Source of the DNA: Methylomarinum vadi
GTDB lineage: Bacteria; Pseudomonadota; Gammaproteobacteria; Methylococcales; Methylomonadaceae
Assembly (NCBI RefSeq): GCF_000733935.1
Contig: NZ_JPON01000001.1
Coordinates: 2,402,501-2,466,500, forward strand
Length of the DNA: 64,000 bases
Reading direction: 5' to 3'
This document shows positions 36,555 to 44,586 of the stretch, piece after piece. The translations under genes and the position numbers were made by a program. Each line of letters begins with the position of its first letter. Within the stretch, counting starts at the first letter, position 1. The notes under the pieces were generated by a model. That model saw nothing but the letters and a program-made list of their open reading frames with translations. It had not been told where the DNA came from and searched no databases.

Positions 36555-38249
36555 TCAATCGCTTATTCGTAATCGGGGGCCGTATTGATCGGCCGATAGG
36601 TTTTGCAAGTGAATCATCGTGCGGGGACCGACGATGCCGTCGGCCTGCAATTGCCTGCTCTGCTGGAAAGCTACGACCCGTTTCTGCAAGGACGAATCGA
36701 AGTAATCGGCCGCCCCTCGGGTTGTTTCGGCAGCGGGTAATAACGCATCGAGCTGTTCTCGCAGCCATAGCACGGCGGCGGACTGTTGGCCCGGATAAAT
36801 CAAATCGACGCCGCTTGGCGGTGATTGCCACAGCAGTAAATAATAACCTTGCCACAGGTTCAACACTTCGTGCAGCGAAAAGCTGATGTCGCGGCCTTGA
36901 TGACGAAAAACGGGACGGCCATTGTCCATGCCCACCAGTAATAAATGGCGTTTTTGTTCGGAATCGACGGCAAATTCCAAGATTACCGGACGATTCAAGC
37001 CTATCAGCTCGCGCCAAGTCGCCTGGTCGGCCAGGCAATTGACCGGCAATTGCTCGCATTGTTGCGTCGTTGCCGGCGGCAACCCCCAGATTGACAACAA
37101 ATCGGTAAAGGCCTGCGCTAAGGTAAGTTCCGTTTGTTGCAAATACTGGAGCAGGTTAGCCGCCGGTCGTTCGGCAGCCTTGGTTTCGATTTTTTCTTCC
37201 TCGGTCGGCAATGCCGCATCATCCTCCGTTTCATTCGTTTCCGCAGGAACTGGGCTTGCGGCCAGCGTTGCTGTGTTCTCCGGCTTTGCCGATGCTTGAA
37301 TCGAAAGTGACTTCGCCGGCGGGGCTATCTCGGAAAGAGAGGCGAAAGGCGCTGGCCAATGATAATAAGCCCCTGCCGTAGCACTCAACAACAAGGTCGC
37401 TAACAACAGCATCCGCCTTCTTTGCTGTTGTTTGACGAGTAACAGACTGTCGATTTCCCGAGCAGCCCGGTTGACGATGGCGGTTGAAACGCGCCGGCTG
37501 TTATGGACATAAGCGCCCAGCAAAGCCCGGTCGCAGATCAGGTTGACCAGGCGGGGGATGCCTCCCGACAAACGATGGATGGCCTTGATGGCCGACGGCT
37601 TGAAAATGGCCCGATCGCCATGGCTGACGGCCAGCCGGTGTTTGATGTAAAGACCGGTTTCGGCTCTGTTCAACGGCAATAAATGATATCGCGCAGTAAT
37701 GCGTTGATTCAGCTGGCGCAACTGCGGCGACGCCAGCAACTCCTGAAGTTCCGGCTGCCCCACTAAAATGATTTGCAGCAGTTTCTGTTTACTGGTTTCC
37801 AGGTTGGTCAACAAGCGGATCTGTTCGAGTACCGGAAAACTGAGATTTTGCGCTTCGTCGATCATCAGCACCGTGCGCCGGCCCTTGGCATGGGCTTCCA
37901 GCAGGTGATGATTGAGCGCATCCACCAAGTGCTTCAGTGTTTGTCGGTATTTGTTGTAGTCGATCGACAATTCGTCGCAAATCGTCGCCAGCAGTTCGAT
38001 CGCGTTGAGTTTCGGGTTCAATACTAGCGCCAAGTCTACTTGTTGCGGCAGTTGTTGCAGCAAGCACTGGCACAGCGTCGTTTTGCCGGTGCCCACTTCG
38101 CCGGTCAACGCGACAAAGCCGCCGCCCTGAGTGATGCCGTAGAGTAAATGCGCCAGGCCCTCCTGATGGCGGGAGCTCATATAAACGAAATGCGGGTCCG
38201 GCGCGATGCTAAAAGGCGCTTCGGTAAAGTTAAAAAATTGTTGATACAA
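36555..38249 (-). CDS. gspA: General secretion pathway protein A (ExeA-type ATPase)
   Basis: 564 residues. The start is TTG at 38249: the product then begins MYQQFFNFTEAPFSIAPDP, which is the standard ExeA start, and no ATG fits. AAA ATPase domain with Walker A GEVGTGKTT near 49 and Walker B LMIDEAQN near 128. A membrane helix is near residue 283 (MLLLATLLLSATAGAYY). A periplasmic part follows, with a C-terminal peptidoglycan-binding domain (LQKRVVAFQQSRQLQADGIVGPRTM). The GspA/GspB complex remodels or binds the cell wall so that the type II secretin multimer can assemble. No other gsp genes are nearby. Confidence 0.93.
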   Translation of the reverse strand: MYQQFFNFTEAPFSIAPDPHFVYMSSRHQEGLAHLLYGITQGGGFVALTGEVGTGKTTLCQCLLQQLPQQVDLALVLNPKLNAIELLATICDELSIDYNKYRQTLKHLVDALNHHLLEAHAKGRRTVLMIDEAQNLSFPVLEQIRLLTNLETSKQKLLQIILVGQPELQELLASPQLRQLNQRITARYHLLPLNRAETGLYIKHRLAVSHGDRAIFKPSAIKAIHRLSGGIPRLVNLICDRALLGAYVHNSRRVSTAIVNRAAREIDSLLLVKQQQRRRMLLLATLLLSATAGAYYHWPAPFASLSEIAPPAKSLSIQASAKPENTATLAASPVPAETNETEDDAALPTEEEKIETKAAERPAANLLQYLQQTELTLAQAFTDLLSIWGLPPATTQQCEQLPVNCLADQATWRELIGLNRPVILEFAVDSEQKRHLLLVGMDNGRPVFRHQGRDISFSLHEVLNLWQGYYLLLWQSPPSGVDLIYPGQQSAAVLWLREQLDALLPAAETTRGAADYFDSSLQKRVVAFQQSRQLQADGIVGPRTMIHLQNLSADQYGPRLRISD

Positions 38250-38292
38250 GGGTATAATTCTTCACAAATTAAGCGTCATCAAGGTATTGGAA

Positions 38293-38481
38293 ATGCAGCA
38301 CAAAAACAAGTACCAACCACTGCAGGATTTTCAGGATCCCGGCACGAAGAAAGCCAAGCGCATCGCTTCTATCATTTATGTGTGTGTCATGGCATTTATC
38401 GTCGGCGGCTCCTATTTGCACCAGCAGCGGCAAGCCGAGCAAGCGACAACCGAGGACATGAGCGGCTTCAGCAATCCTTGA
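38293..38481 (+). CDS. Small single-pass membrane protein
   Basis: 62 residues from ATG at 38293. A charged N-terminus with DPGTKKAKR precedes one helix (IASIIYVCVMAFIVGGSYL) and a polar tail. It is divergent from gspA (44 bases apart) and its end overlaps the convergent CDF gene by 14 nt. No family is recognised. Confidence 0.5.
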   Translation: MQHKNKYQPLQDFQDPGTKKAKRIASIIYVCVMAFIVGGSYLHQQRQAEQATTEDMSGFSNP

Positions 38482-39070
38482 ATGCGGCGCGGGATTCCCG
38501 CAGAATATGAATCCCGCCCTTGATCACCACCATGGCGATGACGAAACCGATCACCAGGTCGGGAATGTTCGAGCCGGTCCAGGCCACCAGGGCACCGCTG
38601 AGCACGACGCCGAGGTTGGCGATGACATCGTTCTTGGAAAAAATATAGCTGGCCCGCATATGCACGTCGCCATCGCGGAAGCGGGCGATCAACAACACGC
38701 AGATCGTGTTGGCCAGCAGCGCCAAAGAACCTACCCCGATCATGAATAGCGATTGCGGTTCGCTGCCGTGCAGCAACTTCTGCAGGACCTCGAAGCCGGC
38801 CGCCAGTCCCAGCATGACTTCGATCACGCCGCTGGCGAAGGCGACGCCGGCTTTGTGGCGGGCCGCCTTGCCCACCGCGTAAAGACTAATGGCGTAAACC
38901 GAGGCATCGGCCAGCATATCCAACGAATCCGCCATCAAGGCCGTGGAATCGCTGAGCAAACCGGCGGCCAGCTCGACGCCGAACATCACCGCATTGATCG
39001 CCAGCAACCACCACAATACCTTGTACTGCTCCCGGTTACTGCAATCCACACTACATTCGCATTCGCTCAT
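38468..39070 (-). CDS. Cation diffusion facilitator-like transporter
   Basis: 200 residues with five or six helices. CDF metal-site signatures occur twice: DSTALMADSLDMLADASVYAISLYAV (helix 2) and SKNDVIANLGVVLSGALV (helix 5, N-D-x3-N in place of the usual H/D-x3-D). The N-terminus has three closely spaced Cys (CECSVDC) that may bind metal. It lacks the usual cytoplasmic C-terminal domain, as in shorter CDF members. It is the third gene of the minus-strand operon with the flavoprotein at 41135. Confidence 0.85.
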   Translation of the reverse strand: MSECECSVDCSNREQYKVLWWLLAINAVMFGVELAAGLLSDSTALMADSLDMLADASVYAISLYAVGKAARHKAGVAFASGVIEVMLGLAAGFEVLQKLLHGSEPQSLFMIGVGSLALLANTICVLLIARFRDGDVHMRASYIFSKNDVIANLGVVLSGALVAWTGSNIPDLVIGFVIAMVVIKGGIHILRESRAAFKDC

Positions 39071-39072
39071 AC

Positions 39073-39426
39073 CTAACCTTTAAACAAATTTCCGAATAAT
39101 CCCTTGTCGCTGGCGATTTGCTCCAGCCGTAATTTGGCCGCTTGGCCAATCTCGTTGTCCCGCTCTGCCTCGGCAACCCTTTCCAGCACCCCCTTACTGT
39201 CCTTTTCCAGCATGCCGATCGCCTGCAGCCGTACCGAGTCGAAATGAGCCCGTAAGGCCGCCAGTTCGCGCAGATAGGTATTGGCGTTATGCAATTCCTT
39301 TAGGATCACTTTTTCCGGGTCGCCGGTAAACAATTCGCGTTGCAGATTACCGTATTGCTCCTGTATCTGAACCAAATCGCCGCGATTGATTTTGACCGGT
39401 TCGGTGGGATCGTCGCAACAGCCCAT
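39073..39426 (-). CDS. Coiled-coil protein of unknown function
   Basis: 117 residues starting MGCCDDP; helical and charged for most of its length (IQEQYGNLQRELF, LRELAALRAHFDSVRLQAIGMLEK, ERVAEAERDNEIGQAAKLRLEQI). The adjacent Cys pair at residues 3-4 could bind metal or carry lipid. Its start codon overlaps the stop of the flavoprotein by one base (TAATG), so they are coupled. No family is recognised. Confidence 0.7.
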   Translation of the reverse strand: MGCCDDPTEPVKINRGDLVQIQEQYGNLQRELFTGDPEKVILKELHNANTYLRELAALRAHFDSVRLQAIGMLEKDSKGVLERVAEAERDNEIGQAAKLRLEQIASDKGLFGNLFKG

Positions 39427-41135
39427 TATTGACCTCCTGCAGGTGTTATCGTCTGAGAATCGATCAGCCCGGCGTTGACGAAAGACCGATAGGTTTGCAT
39501 GCCGCCCGATAGCACTTTGACCTTAAAGCCTCTTTGCATTAGCAAGCGCACCGCATAATAGGCCCGCTGGCCAACGCCGCAAACGAGCCAAATTTCCTCT
39601 TCGGAACTCAATTCGTCGATGCGTTTGCGTAATTGTTCCAACGGGATATTGACGGCATTGTCGATATGGCCGCCGGCGAATTCGCCCTCGGACCTAACAT
39701 CGAGCAGTACGTGGCTAGTATCGTGCAATTGGTGCCAATCGGCCAGCTCCAAATCATGGCGCAAGTTATTGGCCGCGATCATGCCGGCCATGTTGACCGG
39801 ATCCTTGGCGCCGCCGAATTGCGGCGCGTAACATAACTCGCTTTCTTCCAAGTCGAAAACGGTCGCGCCCATTTGTATGGCCATGGCGATCACGTCGACC
39901 CGCCGCGTCACGCCCGCCTTGCCGACCGCCTGCACACCCAGGACTCTTCCGTCGGTACGGCGATAAATCAGTTTCAGGTGAATAGGCTGGGCCCCCGGAT
40001 AATAACTGACATGGTGCCCCGGATGCAGATAAATCGTTTGATAATTGGTGATGCCGGACCGTTGCAGGGCTTTCTCGCTGGTTCCTGTCAGGGCGATCGT
40101 CAGGCCAAATACCTGGCAAACGGCGGTGCCCTGGACGCCTCGAAAGCTCAACTTACGGCACAAGGCAGGGTTAAAGGTTTCCAGGATCGCACCGGCTGCA
40201 ATCCGGCCTTGACGGTTGGCCGGTCCGGCCAGCGGCACCGTTACCTTCAGTTTGCTGACGAAATCCTCCACTTCGACCACGTCGCCGACCGCCCAAATGC
40301 TGGGGTCGCTGGTTTGCATCGTCTTGTTGACCTTGATGCCGCCCCGGGCACCGACTTCCAGCCCCGCTTGCTGGGCCAATTCGGAGGCAGGCGTCACGCC
40401 GATCGCCAGCAATACAATGTCGGTTTCGACCTGGCCGCCGGCATAATGCACCACCAAACCGTTATCCATTTGTTGAAAGGACTCCACCGCGCAACCGAGT
40501 CTCAAGGCGATATTGTTTTCCTCCAAACAACTTTTGACATAGGCGGCCATTTCCGGATCGAGCGGCGGCATAACCTGTTTCGCCATCTCGATGAGGGTTA
40601 CCTGCAAATTCAAGGCGGCGAGATTTTCCGCCATTTCCAAACCGATGAAGCCGCCGCCGATGATGACCGCGCGCTTGGCGTTTTTCGCCGCGGCCTTCAA
40701 TTTGTGACTGTCCGGAATCGTTCTGAGGACATAAATGCCGGGCAGATCGATGCCTTCCAGCGGCGGTCTGATCGCCTTGGCGCCGGTGGATAGCACGAGG
40801 GCGTCATAATGCATTTCCGTCTCGCTGCCGTCCTGCAGGTTGGTCACGCTGACCGTTTTCGCCTGCCGATCGATCGCGGTGACTTCGTGTTGAACCAAGA
40901 CTTCGATATTGAAGCGGTTTTGAAACAAGTCGGGAGTCGCCACCAACAGTTTTTGCTCTTCCTTGATCACATCGCCGACAAAATAGGGCAAACCGCAATT
41001 GGCGAAGGAAACGTGTTCGCCTTTGTCGATCAAGACGATCTCGCAATGCTCGCACAAGCGCCTGAGCCTGGCCGCGCAGGATGCGCCGCCGGCGACGCCA
41101 CCGATGATCAGGATACGTTTTCTGCTTTGTTGCAT
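39426..41135 (-). CDS. CoA-disulfide-reductase-like flavoprotein with C-terminal rhodanese domain
   Basis: 569 residues. FAD-binding GGVAGGASCAARLRR near the N-terminus and the redox Cys of this family in SFANCGLPYFVG (about residue 47). A NAD(P)H-binding GGGFIGLEMAENLAAL lies near 160, a second FAD block IWAVGDVVEVED near 285, and a dimerisation domain from about 340. The last 100 residues are a rhodanese domain with catalytic Cys in LVCGVGQRAYYA. CoADR-RHD enzymes reduce CoA-disulfide, CoA-persulfide or polysulfide. Context (a Cys-rich small protein and a metal efflux protein) is compatible with sulfur or metal stress. It begins the operon. Confidence 0.92.
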   Translation of the reverse strand: MQQSRKRILIIGGVAGGASCAARLRRLCEHCEIVLIDKGEHVSFANCGLPYFVGDVIKEEQKLLVATPDLFQNRFNIEVLVQHEVTAIDRQAKTVSVTNLQDGSETEMHYDALVLSTGAKAIRPPLEGIDLPGIYVLRTIPDSHKLKAAAKNAKRAVIIGGGFIGLEMAENLAALNLQVTLIEMAKQVMPPLDPEMAAYVKSCLEENNIALRLGCAVESFQQMDNGLVVHYAGGQVETDIVLLAIGVTPASELAQQAGLEVGARGGIKVNKTMQTSDPSIWAVGDVVEVEDFVSKLKVTVPLAGPANRQGRIAAGAILETFNPALCRKLSFRGVQGTAVCQVFGLTIALTGTSEKALQRSGITNYQTIYLHPGHHVSYYPGAQPIHLKLIYRRTDGRVLGVQAVGKAGVTRRVDVIAMAIQMGATVFDLEESELCYAPQFGGAKDPVNMAGMIAANNLRHDLELADWHQLHDTSHVLLDVRSEGEFAGGHIDNAVNIPLEQLRKRIDELSSEEEIWLVCGVGQRAYYAVRLLMQRGFKVKVLSGGMQTYRSFVNAGLIDSQTITPAGGQ

Positions 41136-41265
41136 GATTTAACTCCGCTAGATTGCAAGGCTGTCGATGCCGGCTAGTGCCAGGGCGAGGTTGATTAATG
41201 CGTATTTTGCCGAAGTTTGCAGGACAAAGGCAAAGACATTCTCGGTAATTTTATTTACAAATACG

Positions 41266-41304
41266 AATCGTTATCGTTTATAATTGATAACGATTTTCAT
41301 TTTT
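41266..41304 (+). promoter_or_regulatory. Fur-like operator region upstream of the di-haem peroxidase
   Basis: Perfect 10-bp inverted repeat AATCGTTATC (41266-41275) and GATAACGATT (41286-41295), 10 nt apart. The 19 bases from 41286 match the Fur-box consensus GATAATGATAATCATTATC at 14 positions, and a weaker copy runs the other way from 41275. The AT-rich spacer GTTTATAATT could include a -10 element. It ends 12 bases before the ATG at 41317, which places a bound repressor over the promoter. Confidence 0.55.
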
Positions 41305-41316
41305 GGAATTTTAGTC

Positions 41317-42645
41317 ATGCCAGCAAGCAAAGTTAGATTCATCGTCGCCGGCTTCGCCTCAGCCCTTTTTCTACCGTGGCAGGCGAATGCCGAGTTGCAA
41401 CTGACGGCCGAGGAAAAACTCGGCAAGCAACTTTTTAGCGATCAGGACTTGTCATTAAACAGGAATCAATCCTGTGCCACCTGCCATAGCTTGAAAAAAG
41501 TTAACTCGGGCAAGTTAGGAATCAATCTGCCTTCGCCCGGTTTTGTCGATCCGCAAAACGTATTAACGGGTTCGCCGGTATCCGCCGGTTCCGTGGCAGG
41601 CCAACACGGCGTCCTGAACGCGCCCAGCGTCGGCTATGCGGCATTCAGTCCTTTCTTCCATTGGGACGGAAATGAAGGTCTCTATATCGGCGGTCAATTT
41701 TGGAACGGCCGTGCGGCAACGCTGGCCGACCAAGCCAAGCAACCTTTTATGAATCCGCGGGAAATGGCCATGCCGAATGCCTGGGCCGTCGTCGGCCGGC
41801 TACAGGAAAAGCCGCGCTATGTACAAGCGTTCAGGAAAATTTACGGTTTGGATTTAGCACAGATTCCAACCTATTCCGTTAGAGACTCGGAGGCGATATT
41901 TTCCCACGGAAAGAGAAGGAACCGCCATGGCAACGAATTTCGACCGTTCGAATTAACGCCCCCCGGCGTCAACGAAATCTACAATAAAATCGCGCAAGCC
42001 ATCGCCGCCTTCGAAAAAAGCCGTTTTTTCAATCGCTTCACATCCAAATTCGATTTTTACCTGATCGGTCAAACCACGTTGAACGAGCAGGAGACTAAAG
42101 GTTTGCAATTATTCGAAGGCAAAGCCCTGTGTTCGGCCTGCCATGTCAGCGAAACGACCATCGCTCCGGATGGCAGCGAGTTTCCGCCTTTATTCACCGA
42201 TTTTACCTATGACAATATCGGCGTTCCGCGCAACGACAACATTTTCGGTAACCCGGAACCCGATTTGGGTTTGGGCGGACGGGAGGACATCGCCGAGCGC
42301 GATCCGGAAGGCAACGAGATCGGCAAGCACAAGGTCATGAGCCTGAGAAATATCGCCATCACGCCGCCTTATGCCCATAACGGCTTTTTCCCGACACTGG
42401 AATCCATCGTGCATTTTTACAATACTCGCGACGTAGCAAACGCCGGATGGCAGGAACCCGAGATCCCCCGGAACGTCAACGACGAGGAACTGGGCAATCT
42501 GGGGCTCAGCGCGGAGGAGGAAGCCGCCCTGGTGGCTTTTCTACAAACGCTGACCGACGGTTATCCAGAATGGGGCAACGATCCAAACGTCCCGGTCGGC
42601 ACGCCATCGCCTTACGCTGCAACGCCGTTTCCGTCATTCCCTTGA
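41317..42645 (+). CDS. Di-haem cytochrome c peroxidase/MauG-family protein
   Basis: 442 residues from ATG at 41317. A signal peptide (FIVAGFASALFLPWQANA) exports it to the periplasm. Two c-type haem sites are present: CATCH (N-terminal) and CSACH (about residue 275). The region FSPFFHWDGNEGLYIGGQFWNGRA is the linker typical of the MauG/CcpA fold, and NIAITPPYAHNGFFPTLESIVHFYN is the C-terminal haem-ligand block. It may reduce hydrogen peroxide or oxidise a protein substrate. The Fur-like site upstream suggests expression under iron limitation. Confidence 0.9.
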   Translation: MPASKVRFIVAGFASALFLPWQANAELQLTAEEKLGKQLFSDQDLSLNRNQSCATCHSLKKVNSGKLGINLPSPGFVDPQNVLTGSPVSAGSVAGQHGVLNAPSVGYAAFSPFFHWDGNEGLYIGGQFWNGRAATLADQAKQPFMNPREMAMPNAWAVVGRLQEKPRYVQAFRKIYGLDLAQIPTYSVRDSEAIFSHGKRRNRHGNEFRPFELTPPGVNEIYNKIAQAIAAFEKSRFFNRFTSKFDFYLIGQTTLNEQETKGLQLFEGKALCSACHVSETTIAPDGSEFPPLFTDFTYDNIGVPRNDNIFGNPEPDLGLGGREDIAERDPEGNEIGKHKVMSLRNIAITPPYAHNGFFPTLESIVHFYNTRDVANAGWQEPEIPRNVNDEELGNLGLSAEEEAALVAFLQTLTDGYPEWGNDPNVPVGTPSPYAATPFPSFP

Positions 42646-43151
42646 TTGAGTCCGGTAAGTTGGATTGAGGGACAGCGAAGCCCAACATATTCGAGAATAC
42701 TTTGAATTTCTGGGTTTCAGTTCATTTGACCTTATATTGTAGCAATGCGGCAGTAGCGAAACAGGTGGAGAGCGAGGATGGTGGAAATGCGGATTTTGCA
42801 AGGTAGAAAATTGCTTTCGCATTTTCTACCTTCCTGCCTTGCTTGGCGGTCAGGGTAAAAATCCGCCTTGTCGCTCACATTTCTACCGCAAGCATCTGAT
42901 AAGTTACTTGACCCTTCTACCTTATTTTGGCAAGAAAATACTGATACTCATCGGAAATCAAAATTCGGTGCCGGGCGACCTCCTCGCACAGCCGAGGTTT
43001 GAAGGGAGCAAGGCGTGCTATTCCAGAAAAAATTGAGCTGATTCACAGATTCATTTTCAAGGAATTGACTGATGCTATAGACCTCTTTATAAGTTTCTTA
43101 CATAACAAACAATATTAATTGAAAAGTTACCCTTGTTGAACAATTGGACCC
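42646..43151. other. Intergenic region with nested inverted repeats
   Basis: No convincing gene. A nested palindrome spans 42789-42866. Outer arms are GCGGATTTT (42789-42797) and AAAATCCGC (42858-42866). Inner arms are AAGGTAGAAAATTGC (42800-42814) and GCATTTTCTACCTT (42819-42832), differing by one base. Copies of the motif (T)TCTACC recur downstream (42892, 42917). It could be a folded transcript end of the peroxidase gene or a degraded short repeat element. Confidence 0.5.
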
Positions 43152-43285
43152 ATTGTTGCGCGACCATATGCCGCATTTAAAACGCTTAACTTATTTACTA
43201 GAATCAATTACGCTTCTGATTTTCGAAGGCCTTGTGAAAACAGAGTGCGTATTCCTTACTCGTGCGGCCGCATGGCCGCTCTTTT
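43152..43285 (+). promoter_or_regulatory. Leader element copy D, upstream of HEAGHA protein 1
   Basis: Conserved 26-base core at 43152-43177, box ATTCCTTACT at 43251-43260, and hairpin GCGGCC-GCAT-GGCCGC at 43264-43279 followed by TCTTTT. The span from core to T run is 134 bases, against 137-141 in the other three copies. The ATG of the HEAGHA gene follows 18 bases after the T run. The middle hairpin is weaker than in copies A-C. The layout fits either a regulated promoter plus attenuator or a small RNA with its own terminator. Confidence 0.6.
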
Positions 43286-43303
43286 ACAGAGAGACAAACC
43301 GCC

Positions 43304-43933
43304 ATGCACAGACATTATTATGCAGAAACACATAGACCACTCAGCCATCAGGAACTCGATAAACAAACAGCATTTCATGAAGCGGGACATGCCGCAGCCA
43401 TCTACCTTCTAAACAAACAAAAACAATTGCCACCGGTTTACTTTGAAATTCAGATCAATAAACCCAATACCGCCAAGCAACATTTTTCAGCGAAAGTCAT
43501 TGACGGCTTGTTGCTAAACGACTTACCTTCATCAATCTTAGAGGACTTATCCCATCCCGATCTGCACAGTTATCAATGCGCCTATGAAGCCGATGTCATC
43601 AATTTACTGGTTGGCCCATTGGCGGAAGCCAAATATGTGTCGATCAGGGATGACGAAATTTTCAAACTGAATCTGATCAATCCTAAAGCCTTGCACAATT
43701 ATGGTGGTTACTCAGATGTCGAGAGAGCGTACGATCATCTTAAGGCTTTCATCTCCAATTCAACGCAACAAGAACAAAAAATGACAGAGCTGTTAAAGGA
43801 AGCCTATCGCTTTGTCGACAATCGTGAAAACTGGAAATGTATTTTGAATTTAGCTCAGTACATTTTGGATTGCGGTCAGACTAAGATAACTTGCGAAGAT
43901 GTGAGCTCTGTATTCGACCGTTGCATCGCTTGA
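43304..43933 (+). CDS. Stand-alone HEAGHA (M41-like) putative metallopeptidase, paralogue 1
   Basis: 209 residues from ATG at 43304 (GAGAG upstream); a longer in-frame GTG reading runs through the leader hairpin and is rejected. The zinc motif TAFHEAGHAAAIYL matches the FtsH-type M41 HExxH, and the downstream LLVGPLAEAKYV corresponds to the M41 region that supplies another metal ligand or glutamate. There is no AAA ATPase and no membrane helix, unlike FtsH. The neighbouring paralogue at 48010 is about half identical. No signal peptide, so it should be cytoplasmic. Substrates are unknown. Confidence 0.8.
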   Translation: MHRHYYAETHRPLSHQELDKQTAFHEAGHAAAIYLLNKQKQLPPVYFEIQINKPNTAKQHFSAKVIDGLLLNDLPSSILEDLSHPDLHSYQCAYEADVINLLVGPLAEAKYVSIRDDEIFKLNLINPKALHNYGGYSDVERAYDHLKAFISNSTQQEQKMTELLKEAYRFVDNRENWKCILNLAQYILDCGQTKITCEDVSSVFDRCIA

Positions 43934-43981
43934 TAAAGCCCTTTATGCTTTCTCTGGATACTAATTATCAGGGGAAGCGGC

Positions 43982-44197
43982 ATGGATTTCGGAAAATTAT
44001 TAATAATTGTTGGCAGTTCGATAGTTGCGGCTGGCCTCGCGGTAAAATTTGCACCCTGGTTGGTCAATTGGTTCGGAAAGCTGCCGGGCGATATCCATAT
44101 CAAAAACGAACACAGTACGGTATTTATTCCGATTACGTCAATGATCGTGATCAGCCTGTTGCTGACGCTGTTGGTCAATCTTTTTTTTAGAAAATGA
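43982..44197 (+). CDS. DUF2905 family small membrane protein
   Basis: 71 residues with two helices (LLIIVGSSIVAAGLAVKFAPWL and SMIVISLLLTLLVNLFF) separated by GKLPGDIHIKNEHSTVFIPI. The LPGDI block is the hallmark of DUF2905. Function unknown. The last 60 bases overlap the convergent DUF2784 gene. Confidence 0.85.
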   Translation: MDFGKLLIIVGSSIVAAGLAVKFAPWLVNWFGKLPGDIHIKNEHSTVFIPITSMIVISLLLTLLVNLFFRK

Positions 44198-44569
44198 ATG
44201 GCCATTTTTTCGCGAAAGCGATCGAATCACATGAGCGTAAATGAATACATTGATCACAATCACCGCGACTCCTAAAAAAATCTGAATATTTTCAGTCAAG
44301 GCGGGCGGATAAATAAGCGGTATCAGATAATGCTCGATGAATCCGCCGCTATATCCTGATTGGTCGGCAGCCTGCCTGAAATGATTTTCCCAATCCGTTA
44401 ATGGGCAATACCAGCCTTTCAACTCAAGCAATGCGCCCCATAACACGGCCGGTAAATGCAGCAGGGCGACCCATCGGTATTTAAACAGTAACAAGCCGCC
44501 TAGCACGACAAAAACAATAAAGCCGAAGTGAATAATGGCAAGTATATCGGCTATTACTCTGTTAGCCAT
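44138..44569 (-). CDS. DUF2784 family membrane protein
   Basis: 143 residues from ATG at 44569. Three or four helices. Typical blocks are ADILAIIHFGFIVFVVLGGLLL near the N-terminus and LKGWYCPLTDWENHFRQAA followed by GFIEHYLIPLIYPPAL. The charged C-terminal tail (Lys/Gln/His) is encoded in the region overlapping the DUF2905 gene. Function unknown. It follows ppnN by 17 bases and is probably co-transcribed. Confidence 0.88.
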   Translation of the reverse strand: MANRVIADILAIIHFGFIVFVVLGGLLLFKYRWVALLHLPAVLWGALLELKGWYCPLTDWENHFRQAADQSGYSGGFIEHYLIPLIYPPALTENIQIFLGVAVIVINVFIYAHVIRSLSRKNGHSFSKKKIDQQRQQQADHDH

Positions 44570-44586
44570 GCTCTGCCGATCATTGT

